Assembly: GCA_963675135.1 (NCBI GenBank)
Contig: OY776129.1
Coordinates: 60,265,028-60,329,027, forward strand
Reading direction: 5' to 3'
Length of the DNA stretch: 64,000 bases
Origin: Galeopsis tetrahit
Taxonomy: Eukaryota > Streptophyta > Magnoliopsida > Lamiales > Lamiaceae
Below, one piece after another: positions 47,778 to 59,097 of the stretch. The stretch's first letter is position 1. Each line of letters opens with the position of its first letter. Under the pieces are notes generated by a model. The model ran no database searches, was not told the DNA's origin, and worked only from the letters and a program-made list of their open reading frames with translations. Position numbers and translations under genes: made by a program.

Positions 47778-49799
47778 TCAGTTATCGCAAACCTCAATCA
47801 AACTCCGACCAATTTCCCTTCTCACTTTCCTGGCCACTGCAATCTCCCGGCAATGTTTCATCATCTCAAAATCCCCTAAATCGGCGTAGAAGCTAGATGC
47901 TTGTAACCAACCAGAAGGGTTTTCTGGTTCAAGATCCATCAGCATTTTGGCAGCTCTCAGCCCTATTCGTTCATTTTGGTGGACCCTACAACTCCTCAAT
48001 ACTGAGCTCCATATCACAAAATCATCTTGATATTGACTATCTTCGATTAATTGCACAGCTTCATCTAGTAAACCTGCACGCCCCAGAAGATCAACCATAC
48101 ATGCATATTGCCGCCTCTCTGAAATTAAACCATGGTGAGTTTGCATTAAATAGAAAATCGATCTTCCCTCTTCAACAAGCCCCGAATGGTTACAACCCAT
48201 TAGTACACTCAAAAAGGTCACCTTATCAGGTTTTAGACCTTTTTGGATCATTAAATTAAGCATTTCAAGGCATTCTTGTCCCATCCCATTTCGAGCAAGT
48301 GCACTAATTATTGAAGTGAATCATATGACATTCGGGGAGGGAAGTTGAGCGAGAATCTGGCGGGAAAATTTAACTTCGGCAGACCTAGAATAGGCATCAA
48401 TTAAAGAACACACAACGGCAACATCAGATTCAAAACCTGATTTTATAGCACAACAATGCACCAAAGAGCGGTTTGCTGAGCAACAAGGAAGGGAAACTGA
48501 GAGTGCTTTTAGAGTAGAAGAAAGAGTGACTTCATCGTACCCGATCTTTTCATCAACCATCAGACCAAACAGATCAATCACATCTTGTACAAGATCAGAC
48601 CTCAGTAAAGATGTCATGAGAGAATTACAACACTCAAGAGTTCTCTCAGGAACGCTATCAAATATACAGACAGAGCTTTCAATATCTCCACATTTTCCAT
48701 ACATGTCAATTAAAGCAGATTGAACAAGGACAGAATCAAAGCCTAACTTAAAGATGCAACAATGTATTTGCTTCCCGAATGATAGGTTTCCAGTTGTGCT
48801 GGATAATTTCAAGAATCCCAGGAACGAACAAACTGATGGTTTCTTATCCCATAAATGCATTGCTTGAAAGATTGCAAGAGCATCAAATGAATAGCCATTG
48901 GCTGCATAAACAGAAACCATCGAATTCCAAGAAATGATATCTGAGAGAGGTATAAACTTGAATGATTTCTTAGCTTCTAACAAACTCCCACAAGCAGAGT
49001 AGAAATCCACTATAGCATTGGCTACAAACAAATTTGAATCGATTAATCCATTCTTGATTACACAACAATGCAGCTGTATTCCTTCATCAAGAGACCTCTC
49101 ATAACCGCAACCCTGGATCAAATAGCAAAAAGTGAGTCCATTAGGCTCCATGCCATCTAGTTTCATTGCGTTGTACATTCTTAGCAACTCTTTTGATCGT
49201 CCAATTTCACATAACCCACGCAGAACAACATTCCAAGTTGCCAAATTTCTTTCTTGCAATGTACTAAACAACCTTAAACCAATTTCAGTAAGGCCCATTC
49301 TCAAATAAAGATCAACAAGAGCGGAGGCAATATACACATTTGTACTAAATCCAAGAACAATCGATCTACAATGCACTTCAATCCCTTCTCTGAATAGCCT
49401 TGCAGTGCTACACATACTCAAAACAGAAGAAAACGTTGATGAATTCTCCACAAAACCTTCAAAAAGCATTTGCCTGTACAAGCTTAAAGATTGTCTTAGA
49501 AACCCACAACGATAATGCCCTAAAATCATAATGTTCCAAGTGATAACATCTCGTTCAGTCATTTCACCAAACAGCTTGACTGCGTCATCTAAAGACCCAG
49601 ATTTTACCAAGTCATTGATGATTCTATTATACGAGTAAGCAGAGTTGGCAAAATAGTTAATGTTACTCAGCCTGCGTACATGGGGAGACAATCTGAGCTC
49701 GAATGCGGGAATTTGTTTCCAATAAAACGTCGCTACTCTGGCGCAAGATTGTAGCAACTTCTGGTTTTTCATGACAAAAAACGTCGAATAAACTGTCAT
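47778..49799 (-). pseudogene. Pentatricopeptide repeat (PPR) protein gene, PLS/E type, one in-frame stop
   Basis: One uninterrupted exon of 2022 bases, as usual for PPR genes. It encodes about 673 codons with roughly a dozen PPR motifs (such as SYNRIINDLVKSGSLDDAVK and DVITWNIMILGHYRCG), and a C-terminal E/E+ type region (VIWSSVLRSCRVHQNE). PPR proteins bind organelle RNA for editing, splicing or stability; the N-terminus (basic, Arg-rich, SCARVATFYWK) could be a transit peptide. A TGA at 48321-48323 splits the frame near residue 493, and the same frame resumes at once on the other side (FTSIISALARNG). It is a recent nonsense change, a sequencing error or an editing-independent loss. Upstream part alone would lack the E domain. 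The start at 49799 is the first Met of the frame; Met at residue 10 is an alternative. Confidence 0.88.
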
Positions 49800-50953
49800 A
49801 GGGGTGAGAAAATAAACGTTGATTTTTTTTAAAACAATTCAATTTTGATTTATACATATAAAACTTTCAATTTTCGTTTCAATTTTAAGGAAAAAACATT
49901 CGAAAACCTTTATTTGGAAAAATATTTTTTTAACTGATAATTTTTTTTTTTTAAAACTTTTAGTAGGTTACTAGCAGATAAAAGTGATTTGCGACATTTG
50001 CCCTCCATTTTTTTTTAAAGGACATTTAAATGTAATTGTTAAATTTCATCAAATATAAAATTCATTTCTCACCTACACATTTTACATCACAATTTAAACT
50101 CGTATTTTTTTCCACTTTATTCATAACCACCGCAACTACAACTAACATTTAATAAATTATTTCTTAAACATTTAATAAATTATTTCTTTTATAATATAAT
50201 AATTATATCTATCATTTGGATCCATGTTAGAAGAGAAAATAAGGACAATTAACACAATTCATAAGAGAAAATAATTAGAAGAAGAGAAAAGGGAGTATAT
50301 GAAATTGTGATCCAAAACATATAAAGATTGATCTCTATTCATAGAGAATTTAATTTTATGAATTTTGGTATTTTTTTTTTTAAGTAAATAAGTGAAAATA
50401 AAAAATTATCTAAATAAAATAAAACCGACGAGTAAAAACTGGACACGTGACATACTTAGATTTTGAGGGATAAAAATATGTCATCCAAACATTTGGTTAT
50501 TCTTGGTTGTCAACTCACCATGGTCATGGATTAATATTCAATTTTCTTTGTTCTATATGGACAACCAGGTTGTTTAGTCACCGATAAACATAGTCTTAGT
50601 GAATTATGTATATACGTGTGTTTGTGTTATAAAAATTACCACTTAAAAAATATACACTTTTACATACTCTTTATTTGTAAAAAAAAGAGGCTTTATTTTT
50701 TTGGTTTACTTACATTTATATTAAAATTGGATGATGGCCTAAGTAGGTTTTTACTTATTTCAACATTTGGGTGGTTTCAATCACCAATTTCTTACCAGGA
50801 AAATTAGTACAAATAAACCAAACAAGTCATATATAGCTACAAATCCATGAAAGTAGATTAAACTTTATTAGAGACAAGATTTGAAACTAAAAAACCAGGA
50901 GGCAATCAATCCAACATGCACCAAATTATATATTTCCATTAAACTAATTGAAA
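49800..50953. other. Intergenic between PPR and peptidase genes
   Basis: AT-rich. It should contain the PPR promoter near 49800 and the peptidase 3' UTR near 50953. Nothing else recognised. Confidence 0.5.
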
Positions 50954-52029
50954 TCAGCAGGTTGATGCTATGGCCTCTATGAGTAGTAGTATGAATTGCA
51001 TCTGAGTTTCCTGGTTGACTCTATAGAACGGGGGGATGTGAACGAACATAGAGTTATGACCTTTCTCATGCGCATAAAGTAGGGAATGATAGTATACAAA
51101 ATTGCACACGAATCGCCCTGCATCATTCGATATTATCACATCACAGCCCTCGTTCTTCAAGAACTCCAAAATTGCGTCAATAGAGCACGATGTCTTCAGT
51201 AAACAAAGATATATAATGAGTCAATAAACATATAGTATGTATGTGGCCTTTTAATTTTAATTCAAATGGAGTATGGTATTGAAATCAGTACCTTTCTTGT
51301 CTCATAAATTCCTCCATCACCCAAGATTATGGGATTTTGCTGCAAAATTAATAAAAATTATTTAGGCCTAGTCGTGTTGAATGTAAAAATGATAGTATTA
51401 TAACAATAAACAGTCACCTGTGGTTTCCATCCCTGCTCATCTGGGCAACAGAAAGTTGCTTCGTTTACAGCTTGGCGTTCGATGGCAAACTTCCCCGCCC
51501 CATTATTTACTCCAAGGTGAAGCTGAACACATGAAAGCACGATTGGTATTAACATTTTGGCCTTTTAGAGCCCATTTATAAGCTCCTTAAAACAACTCAT
51601 AAGATGTTGATCGATGTTAAGGAGTTTATAAGCTCTCACAAATATAGGCCCAATGATGTTGTTATGTCTTATAGCACAAATTGTTATTGGAGCAACAACA
51701 ATATATATGAAAACAAAATGCAGATAACCATGCAAAGAGCATCGAATACACATCCAGTCAAGCAGTTGCTGACTTACCCATATGACTGTCTCATTGTCCG
51801 AATCTCCAATCCCCGACTCCAATACTTTGTAGAGCTCCGCAGTCGCCCCTTCTCCCGCAGTTTCAAGGACAGCGCAAACGCCTAAAGTAACACCTCCAGG
51901 CAACCCTTTGCTCTCCGCATAACTCCTCAAATTGTTGACAACAATCTCACTAGGATTCTCATAAACCCCTTCAAATTTCTTGAATCCTGTCACATTTATC
52001 CTCACTGATTTCGCCTCCTCCGATCCCAT
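50954..52029 (-). CDS. Pyroglutamyl peptidase I-like protein (peptidase family C15)
   Basis: Four exons (minus): 51778-52029, 51418-51522, 51292-51339, 50954-51193; 645 bases, 214 residues. C15 enzymes remove N-terminal pyroglutamate from peptides in the cytosol. The family signature VTGFKKFEGVYENPSE opens the protein. The expected catalytic residues are all visible: Glu near 99 (AIERQAVNEA), Cys near 165 (DAGRFVCNFVYYHSL) and His near 187 (FVHIPP). Length is normal for plant members. Introns are GT/AG. No lesion seen. Substrate in the plant is not known from sequence. Confidence 0.93.
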
Positions 52030-53012
52030 CTCCCTATGCTAAATATTCGTGCAATTTTATATTCTTAATGCAATATTGTTCCTCAATTAAATTCATTTTT
52101 CAACAAGCAATCATAATTCTTAAAAAATAAAATAATTAAAATTGAACATCTTTAGGCTGGCTAGTTCACCATTCATCAACTTTAATACTCCCTCCATACA
52201 GCCCTAAACTTTCCATTTAGTTATTTTGGGCGTTTTTCGTTTCTTATTTTGTAACATCGATTATTTCTCTCTACCTTTCTCTAAACTATCCCTCACTACT
52301 TTTTATAATTTACTAACTCATAAATCAAACCAATTTCAACTGTTTCTTATAACTTTCAACTCTTAAAATTACATGAAAGTCTGAAATGTGTAACAACCAC
52401 AAAAAAATGTAGACATCAAAAATTCCAGTATCTATTGTGTAATGAAATGGATGAATATGAATTGAATTCATGATCAGAAGAAATTGAAGAGAAATAAGCA
52501 CCAAGACTCAAATTTCATACATGAAACATAAGTACCTTAAATTAAATCCTCTGCTCAATTTCGGTAGTTAGGAGTGATGAGTCGGCGTTTTTTTTATATA
52601 GTAGACATGTAAATGAAAATGTCCGTTTATATTCCTTGATTTACCAATAAGCCACCATACAATTAGAGTACGTGTTGTCTTACTGCATTGAAGTTTCGCC
52701 AACACTCAACAAAAATTTGACTCATGTGTCATGAAATTGGCTTGGGAATTGGGATCACACTATTTTCTAGAACTAGAAGAAATGGACAAACAATCTAACT
52801 TTATCCATTTCATGTAGAGTTTAATATATTCAATTGATATATAGTTATGTTTGATATGATATTTTAATGATATATATGACGATGATCTTCATAAATCTGG
52901 TATTAAAAAAATGATAGAGTTAATAAAAAATCTAATCCAAAATCTAGTAATTTTACATACAAGATTAATTTATGTTGAGATGACGATAACCCTTCCTAAC
53001 TTCATCACTTCT
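52030..53012. other. Intergenic upstream of the peptidase gene
   Basis: A single Stowaway-like end (ACTCCCTCCATACAG near 52189) has no partner that could be found. Otherwise AT-rich with nothing recognised. Confidence 0.45.
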
Positions 53013-53302
53013 CCACCTCCAAAGTTAATAAATACATCCACGTCAATATTTTTTTTAACAAAATTGATAAATATATTCATATTGAACTACCAACTATACC
53101 ATCAAAAACCAAACTCCCTCTCCTCCCCCCTCCCCCCTCATTTTATTTTTTCCTGTTCTCTCTCTTATTTTTCCCCTATTCTCTTCTATGTGTTTTTAAT
53201 ATGTAGTTAACAAAGGGTAATATTGAGATTTTCTAAATCCAAATTAGGGTAAAAAAAGACAAATAATCGGTAGGTGTATCAACCAATTTTGGAGGTGCAT
53301 AT
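53013..53302. mobile_element. Possible MITE with CACCTCCAAA ends
   Basis: CTCCACCTCCAAAGTT with AATACATCCACG at 53010-53042 faces an inverted partner at 53270-53300 (CACCTCCAAAATT with ATACACCTACCG in reverse complement). Target duplication not resolved. Confidence 0.45.
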
Positions 53303-53439
53303 ATCCTGACCCCGTCCCACTCCCACCCGTCTGCTTTTTTTTGGTCTAATTTTGGAGTAAGTATTTTTTGGTCCACTAGCCCAAAGCTCATTTCATTTTT
53401 TAAGGCCACGGATATACACACACTAACTTATTGAGGACA

Positions 53440-54490
53440 CCCACTTTCTTAATACACCCGCTCTAAAATGAGTACACACCATAAAAAACCTAAAATAGCC
53501 TTCCTTATTCTTGTTAACCCTAATTTTTCCTTTTTTTTTTTTTTTTGGCCTTTTTCGTCGGACACACCCACCCACCGCACAGTTTCTTCATTTCTAATTT
53601 TCTTCTCCCCCTTACCGCCGTTGGGCCAGCAGCGCCGCCAGTTCTTCGCCGCCCACGCACGCTCGCTACCCGCAACTAATCCTCCGTCGTCGCCTGCCCT
53701 CACTTGCAGCAACAAACGTTGCAGCGCCGCCCTCATCTGCAATCACGAACGTTGCAGCGCCGCCTCTTCCCAGCCTCGTTCTCCGCGCCACGCCGCCTCC
53801 ACCGCCACACCGTTGATTCGCACCACCTCCTCCCCAAGCCACGCCACCTCTACTCCTGCCCAGCCTAGGTAATGATAATTTTCAATTTCAATTTTTTTCT
53901 TCTGATTAGGGGTTTAGGGTTGTGACCTAATAACAACTACTTTCCCTTTAATTTATCTCACGTATATCCGTTTTGCATCTCTCGAAATCCAACTCGAAAA
54001 AATCAAGATCTATATTCCTTTCACATTTCTTTTTCGAATTCTTGCTCTTTTTCGATTTTTTTCTTTTATTCGAATATTTTTTCTGAAATCTGTATTTATT
54101 TTGATTTTTTTCGAGATTTAAGATCTTTTTCTCGATTGTTTTTGTCGAAAATTATTGTTTTTTTCAAGTCTGATTGAGTATTTTGTGAGTTTACAGTTTA
54201 TTTTGAGTATTTTTTTTAATTTTTAATAGTAAAAAAATGTTTCCAGTTTTTTTGTGATGTAATGGTTGACGGCTGGGGGAAGATTTTGGCGTAGACGGTG
54301 GTAATGGTGGTAGAAGAATCTGTTATGAAACAGGGGTAGAACTGACATTTCACGTAAAACTAATTTGTAAAAAAATTCTCGGTATAAAAGTGGCCTTTTT
54401 TTTTAAACAGTATTCAGAGTTTCCCAAAAATATAAAGAGACCTTTTCCCCCTTTTGATCTTCTCCAAAATTGCAGATTTTTCAATTGAGA
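53440..54490. other. GC-rich block and upstream region of the RBM48-like gene
   Basis: 53440-53470 has GAGGACACCCAC and GAGTACACACC words similar to MULE end words at 25210, but no inverted partner was found. 53610-53870 is GC-rich with a repeated ACGTTGCAGCGCCGCC. Its open frame is low-complexity and not convincing as protein. A TATA-like ATATAAAG at 54430 may serve the gene at 54497. Confidence 0.45.
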
Positions 54491-54496
54491 AGGAAG

Positions 54497-56411
54497 ATGC
54501 CAAGATACAAAGACGAGCCTCCTGCAGTTCGCGTTTATACAGTTTGCGATGAATCCAAGTCTGTAAATTTTCAGTTATAATTCTTTATAGACAAATCAAG
54601 AACGTAATTCAATTTCTTTTTTTTTTTTTTCGTTGTTGCAGATACCTGATTGTGAGGAATGTTCCTTCTTTGGGGTGTGGCGATGAACTCTTCAAATTGT
54701 TCTCTACTTATGGCCAAGTTGCAGAGTAAGTGATGTGCATACTCATACGTCTAAATAAGCTGTTCATGCTCACCTATTTATGAATGTTTCAACCTCGGAA
54801 CAGTTTTTCACCAATTTTGAAGTAGATTATGTTAAATTACTTTTGTTTATCACCGGAATGAAATTATCTAAAAAATAGCATCCTTCTTATATTAAGAAAT
54901 TGGGTTGTAATTTCAGAATTATAATGGTGCTCTTAACTCTGTTCAGATGTAAGCCGATGGATGATGAAGACTGTGAGCCATATACTGATGTTTACTGGAT
55001 TAAGTTTCATCAGATCAACAATGCCAGGTGATTGGTACTCAATTTTCTTTGATATTTGTGTGCTTACTGAATCTTTAAGTAGTTTAGTGAATTATGAAAG
55101 CTTTTACATCATACAGTAGTTTTAGTGAATTATCATAATGGTGTTTTGTCATTTATGTGAGGAAAGGGGCATTTTACTGTTCACTTGTTTATCTTTCTTC
55201 CTAATATGTATTATTGTATACACGTGTTTATTTGCACGTTAAGCTATCCGTACGTGTCGAGAATTATATATGGGTTGTGTATTATGCTTGTGTCTGGAAT
55301 AGTGGAATCATAACTCATAAAGCTTGAACCTAATTTTGTTGATAGATTTGCGAAAAGGAAATTAGACGAGTCTGTTTTTCTTGGAAATCGGCTGCAAGTA
55401 GCATATGCACCTAAGTATGAAAGTCTCTCCGATACAAAAGAGAAGTTAGAAGTGAGGAGGAACGATGTTTTAGCACGACTAAACCGTAAGTTCACATGAC
55501 GTAAGTTTATGAAATTATTGCTTATGGAATCCCCCTGCCAGTTTATTTTTTTGCCTTGTAATAAAACTTTTGCGTTCATTTCAGCTAGAAGGTCTAAAGG
55601 CCCTTCCAATTCTAGTAGTGAGCCTTCTTCAGCTTCTACTCCGTCGCTGAAGGATACATATCCCCCACCTTCTATGGCTAAAAGGTACCCATGACAACAA
55701 TCTAAACATATAAGTGGGATCGACTATATGGCCTAGTGGCGTATCCTGAAGAATTTCATTATTATTTACAGTCGGATATATGCTTTCTCCATTATGTAGG
55801 CAATTGACCGAGTCACAAAATGCTGCCAGAGAACCGAAACCTTCTGTATTATTAGCTTCCTCTGATAAGGTTTGTTTATGATTTTTGTTATCTTTAATAT
55901 TTAAGTAATATGATCTCGTATTTTGAAACATCTTTGCCCCTTTTATGAAAGTTCTCCCGTAGTCAACAAAAGTTACTATTTAGATTGAAGTTCCCCCATA
56001 TATGTAATGTAGTTCCACCATGTTGGATGCACTCCTTGAACTTGAAGGCTTGTCCTGGCTTACGGCTTCTGTTCCATGATCATCAATTACATCTAAAGTT
56101 CTCTCTCATTGCTCCGTGTAGTATGCAACCTCTTGGTGATGATTATTTTCTGTTAATTGATGAAACCTTCCCTGTGTTTGATGGTGTCAGGAATATTTCC
56201 CCTCTGATTCAATGAATCAAACAATTAATTTGGTGCGGGAAAAACTGAATAAGGTGAACACTCAAGTTTCATGTAGCCTCGTAATTTTCTTGTACCTTGT
56301 GTCGTGATGTTGAATTTTATTTTGCAATTTCCTCAGATACAATCAAGTTCAGAGCACACAGCATCCGGGTCATCAAAAAAGGCGCGTGTTGACAATAGAA
56401 GAAGAATCTAA
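54497..56411 (+). CDS. RBM48: RNA-binding protein 48 (RBM48)-like, minor spliceosome factor
   Basis: Eight exons: 54497-54558, 54642-54725, 54947-55027, 55346-55485, 55585-55684, 55800-55869, 56191-56253, 56337-56411; 675 bases, 224 residues. RBM48 binds ARMC7 and is needed for splicing of U12-type introns in animals and maize. An RRM-like domain spans residues about 21-105: YLIVRNVPSLGCG, the acidic YTDVYWIKF strand and LQVAYAPKYES; the DTKEKLEVRR helix after it is characteristic of RBM48. The C-terminal third is Ser-rich and basic (SSKKARVDNRRRI), likely nuclear. All introns use GT/AG. The exon 1 donor was chosen as AA/GTCTGT because the neighbouring GTAAAT breaks the frame. No lesion seen. 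Confidence 0.9.
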
Positions 56412-57019
56412 AGTGTTTGAAGTACGAAATACTAGTAATTTGTGGCTAGTTCTCCACCATTTTTTGTCATTCTTTAGCTGAAACTTGTAGTTAGATGAAT
56501 TTTGGTGCATTTTCTTGCATCTTTTTTAGCTTTCAGGTGTTCGGTGTGGCTCGAATTTATCTAATGTGCTAATCAGTTGTGTTAATACAAAATGGTAAAT
56601 GAATAGGAACCACATATCGTTCACTTCACACACATCCAAATAGTATCATTTAACTATGTAGTATAATCACTAACAAATGTAATTTGTTTCTATGATGAAG
56701 TCAAATTAAATCACTGGAATTTCGGTTTCAATCTACCACCCAAAAATCGATCATCAATGTTCAAGAGTGTCACACTTGATAAATAGGTACGACAAGTATT
56801 TCCCTAATTCAAGAATCATTTTTAGTTCAACATGGACAAGTCAAAACTGAAGAACAAATGTCCAAAAGTTTCAAGAAATCACATAAAAATAAATCGCTGG
56901 ACCATCTCTAAGAATGATTGAATCAGGTACAAATTTTAATTGCATGTTTATCTATCTATTAATAATATTATTTCAGACGTTAACTTACCAGTCCACTCTA
57001 GTACAATTATACTCTTAGG
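56412..57019. other. 3' flank of the RBM48-like gene
   Basis: The 3' UTR probably extends to near 56600. No other feature recognised. Confidence 0.45.
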
Positions 57020-57305
57020 TTCTGTTTGGGGCTCATTTGGTGGCCCAGATTAGGCAAGATAAATTTAAGATTGTGCCTAATCTGGGCCTATTTTATGTTT
57101 GGTGGAAATCTTGTTGGCCCATGAGAAAATGGAGGCCCGCCACAAACGTATGTTTATTGTGCGTTTTTTGTCAGTCCAAAAACATTGAGATAAATTGTCG
57201 GGGCAAAGCACCGTGTTTTCTTCGTGATGCAATTTACATTCCTACCCCTCGATATTTAAACCTCAAACCCTCACTTTGTTCATTTCAGCCGCTCTCCCTT
57301 TTGGC

Positions 57306-58217
57306 TAGGGTAGACACGCGCAAAACCGATCCGCCAAACCAGCCAACCGGCTAAACCGCCGGTTAAGGTTTACAAACCGAACCGTAACCGAAAAATGGCG
57401 GTTCGGTTACGGTTCGGCATTTTGACAAACCGCAAACCGCCGGTTTTGGCGGTTAACCGGCGGTTTGGCGGTTTTTTATTAAAAAAAAAATTAATTTTTT
57501 TAATACACAATTCTTCTATTTTTAATGTATAAATTTAAGTTATATAATTTTTATTCAATTCTAGTAATGTATTTTCTAAAAAATGAGTTAAAACGAATAA
57601 AAAACGAACGAAAACGGAGTGAAAACGAGCGAAAACGGAGATAATATTTAAAAAAAAAACCCTAAACCGCCAAACCGGCGTTTTTCAAACGCCGGTTTGA
57701 AAACCGCAACTAGCGGTTCGCGGTTCGGTTACGGTTCGCCGAAACCCCGAAACCGTAACCGAAACCGGCGGTTTGGAACCGTTGCCCATGTCTAGGCTAG
57801 GGGTGTGCACCGGTCCAGAACCGGACCGGGACCGGAATTTTAAAATTTTACGGACCGGAGACCGCACCGTAATTAATCCGGTCCGGGTTTGGACCGGTTG
57901 GACCGAATTTTTTTTTTTAAGTTTGTGGAATTGATGAATTTGTGTATGAAAATTAAAGTGTTTGCTCTTCATTACGCCGTGAATTTTATTTACATTATTA
58001 TTAATGATTTTTTGACCCTAAAATAAATTAAATATGTTTGTTAAATTATATATTTGCAAAAAGCGTAATAGATCTATTTTCACCAATTACTTGGTTTTGA
58101 AAAATAATTGAGAGTGCTTTAGTAAAAAAAAAAAAAATATAGGACCGGACCGGAATCTAACGGTCGGTCCGATTCCGGTCATTTTTCCGGTCCGATTTTT
58201 TTTTTTGAACACTCCTA
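57306..58217. mobile_element. hAT element (outer), same family as 28505-29649, with 8-bp TSD
   Basis: It starts TAGGG at 57306-57310, is interrupted, and continues GTGTGCACCGG at 57803. The right end is CACTCCTA at 58217. CTTTTGGC flanks it exactly at 57298-57305 and 58218-58225. CCGGTCC/GGACCGG words fill both ends, as in the copy at 28505-29649, with which it shares the joined start TAGGGGTGTGCACC. Non-autonomous. Confidence 0.92.
57311..57794. mobile_element. hAT element (inner), inserted in the outer hAT, 8-bp TSD
   Basis: 484 bp. Ends TAGACACGCGCAAA and (reverse complement) TAGACATGGGCAAC are inverted repeats. GGCTAGGG flanks it exactly at 57303-57310 and 57795-57802; part of that duplication is the first five bases of the outer element. 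Subterminal parts repeat CCGGCGGTTT and GCGGTTCGG words. Non-autonomous. Confidence 0.93.
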
Positions 58218-58225
58218 CTTTTGGC

Positions 58226-58854
58226 TATGCACTAGCGGCGATTTTTTTGTCGGCACCAAGCACCTGCAATTTTCTCTCTGAACAAAGGTAAGCCGGTGAC
58301 TTTGAGTTCCCGGCTACTGGTAATTATCGACATCTTTGTAATTCGCCTTCCTAATCTGATCTTTCTTTTTTGTTAGGGTTCAAGCGATAATTAGGGTTCC
58401 CACGCGAGTCGCGAACACAACCAGTTGTTCAAACAATTCGAACAAGCACTCGAAATCTACTATTCTTCACGGTATGTTCGGCTCTCAATATACCCTTTCA
58501 TTATCGGGACCTGTTGTAATACGACATTTTCTATATTCTCATTTTTTCCCCTGATATTTCCTGAAACTAAGGTAGAGCTCTATTTTTTTTCCTGTGGAGA
58601 TTCATATATCCTAATTGCTTGGAAATTGTTCCGTCCTATTAGTAGTTTACAAAAGAAGCCTAAGAACTTTCATTTGTAGAAGAAAAATAATATTTTAGAT
58701 CTTTATTAGCTGTTGAGCTTTTCTTGAAAGTATTTAAGTTCAATTTATGGGTTTTAAGTTTAATACGTATTCAATTAAGAATTTAGAATAAGTTTGTTCT
58801 AGTTATTTTTTTTAAAGAGGTTGTTCTGTTGGGAAAAGTTTCAAATCTGGATTT
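58226..58854. other. Leader-like region without a supported CDS
   Basis: Sequence at 58250-58470 has features of a plant 5' leader (GC-richer, AGGTAAGCC and GGTATGTTC donor-like sites, GTTAGGGTTC acceptor-like site). No open frame of recognised content follows, so no gene is called. Confidence 0.3.
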
Positions 58855-58856
58855 TT

Positions 58857-59097
58857 TATAAGGGTTGGTCTGCTATGGACTCGAGTGCATGTTGCACTTT
58901 TCAGTTTTACTGAATTACACTTTTTGGTAAATGGTGTTGCACTTTTTAATTATTAAACTGTATAATAATATTTTTAGTCATACTTACACTTTTTAGTAAT
59001 ATTGTGTTGTACTTTTCAGTTTAATAACATACACTTTTCTTTAGACTAGGGTGCACAACATGCACTCGAGTGCATACTAGACTTTACCTTTTATAAT
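58857..59097. mobile_element. MITE with CTCGAGTGCATGTTG inverted ends
   Basis: Left TTATAAGGGTTGGTCTGC..CTCGAGTGCATGTTGCAC faces, inverted, TTATAAAAGGTAAAGTCTAG..CTCGAGTGCATGTTGTGCAC. The inverted repeats are about 45 bp around a centre of TTTTTAGTAATATTGTGTTG-type words. The class is not certain and the target duplication was not resolved. Confidence 0.65.

Noticed and set aside
52185..52450. Stowaway-like end ACTCCCTCCATACAG
   Set aside because: The expected inverted end is missing; only one end is visible.
53468..53872. 134-codon Pro/Ser/Ala-rich frame
   Set aside because: Low complexity, no similarity recognised, poly-Phe from a T-run; more likely leader or transposon sequence.
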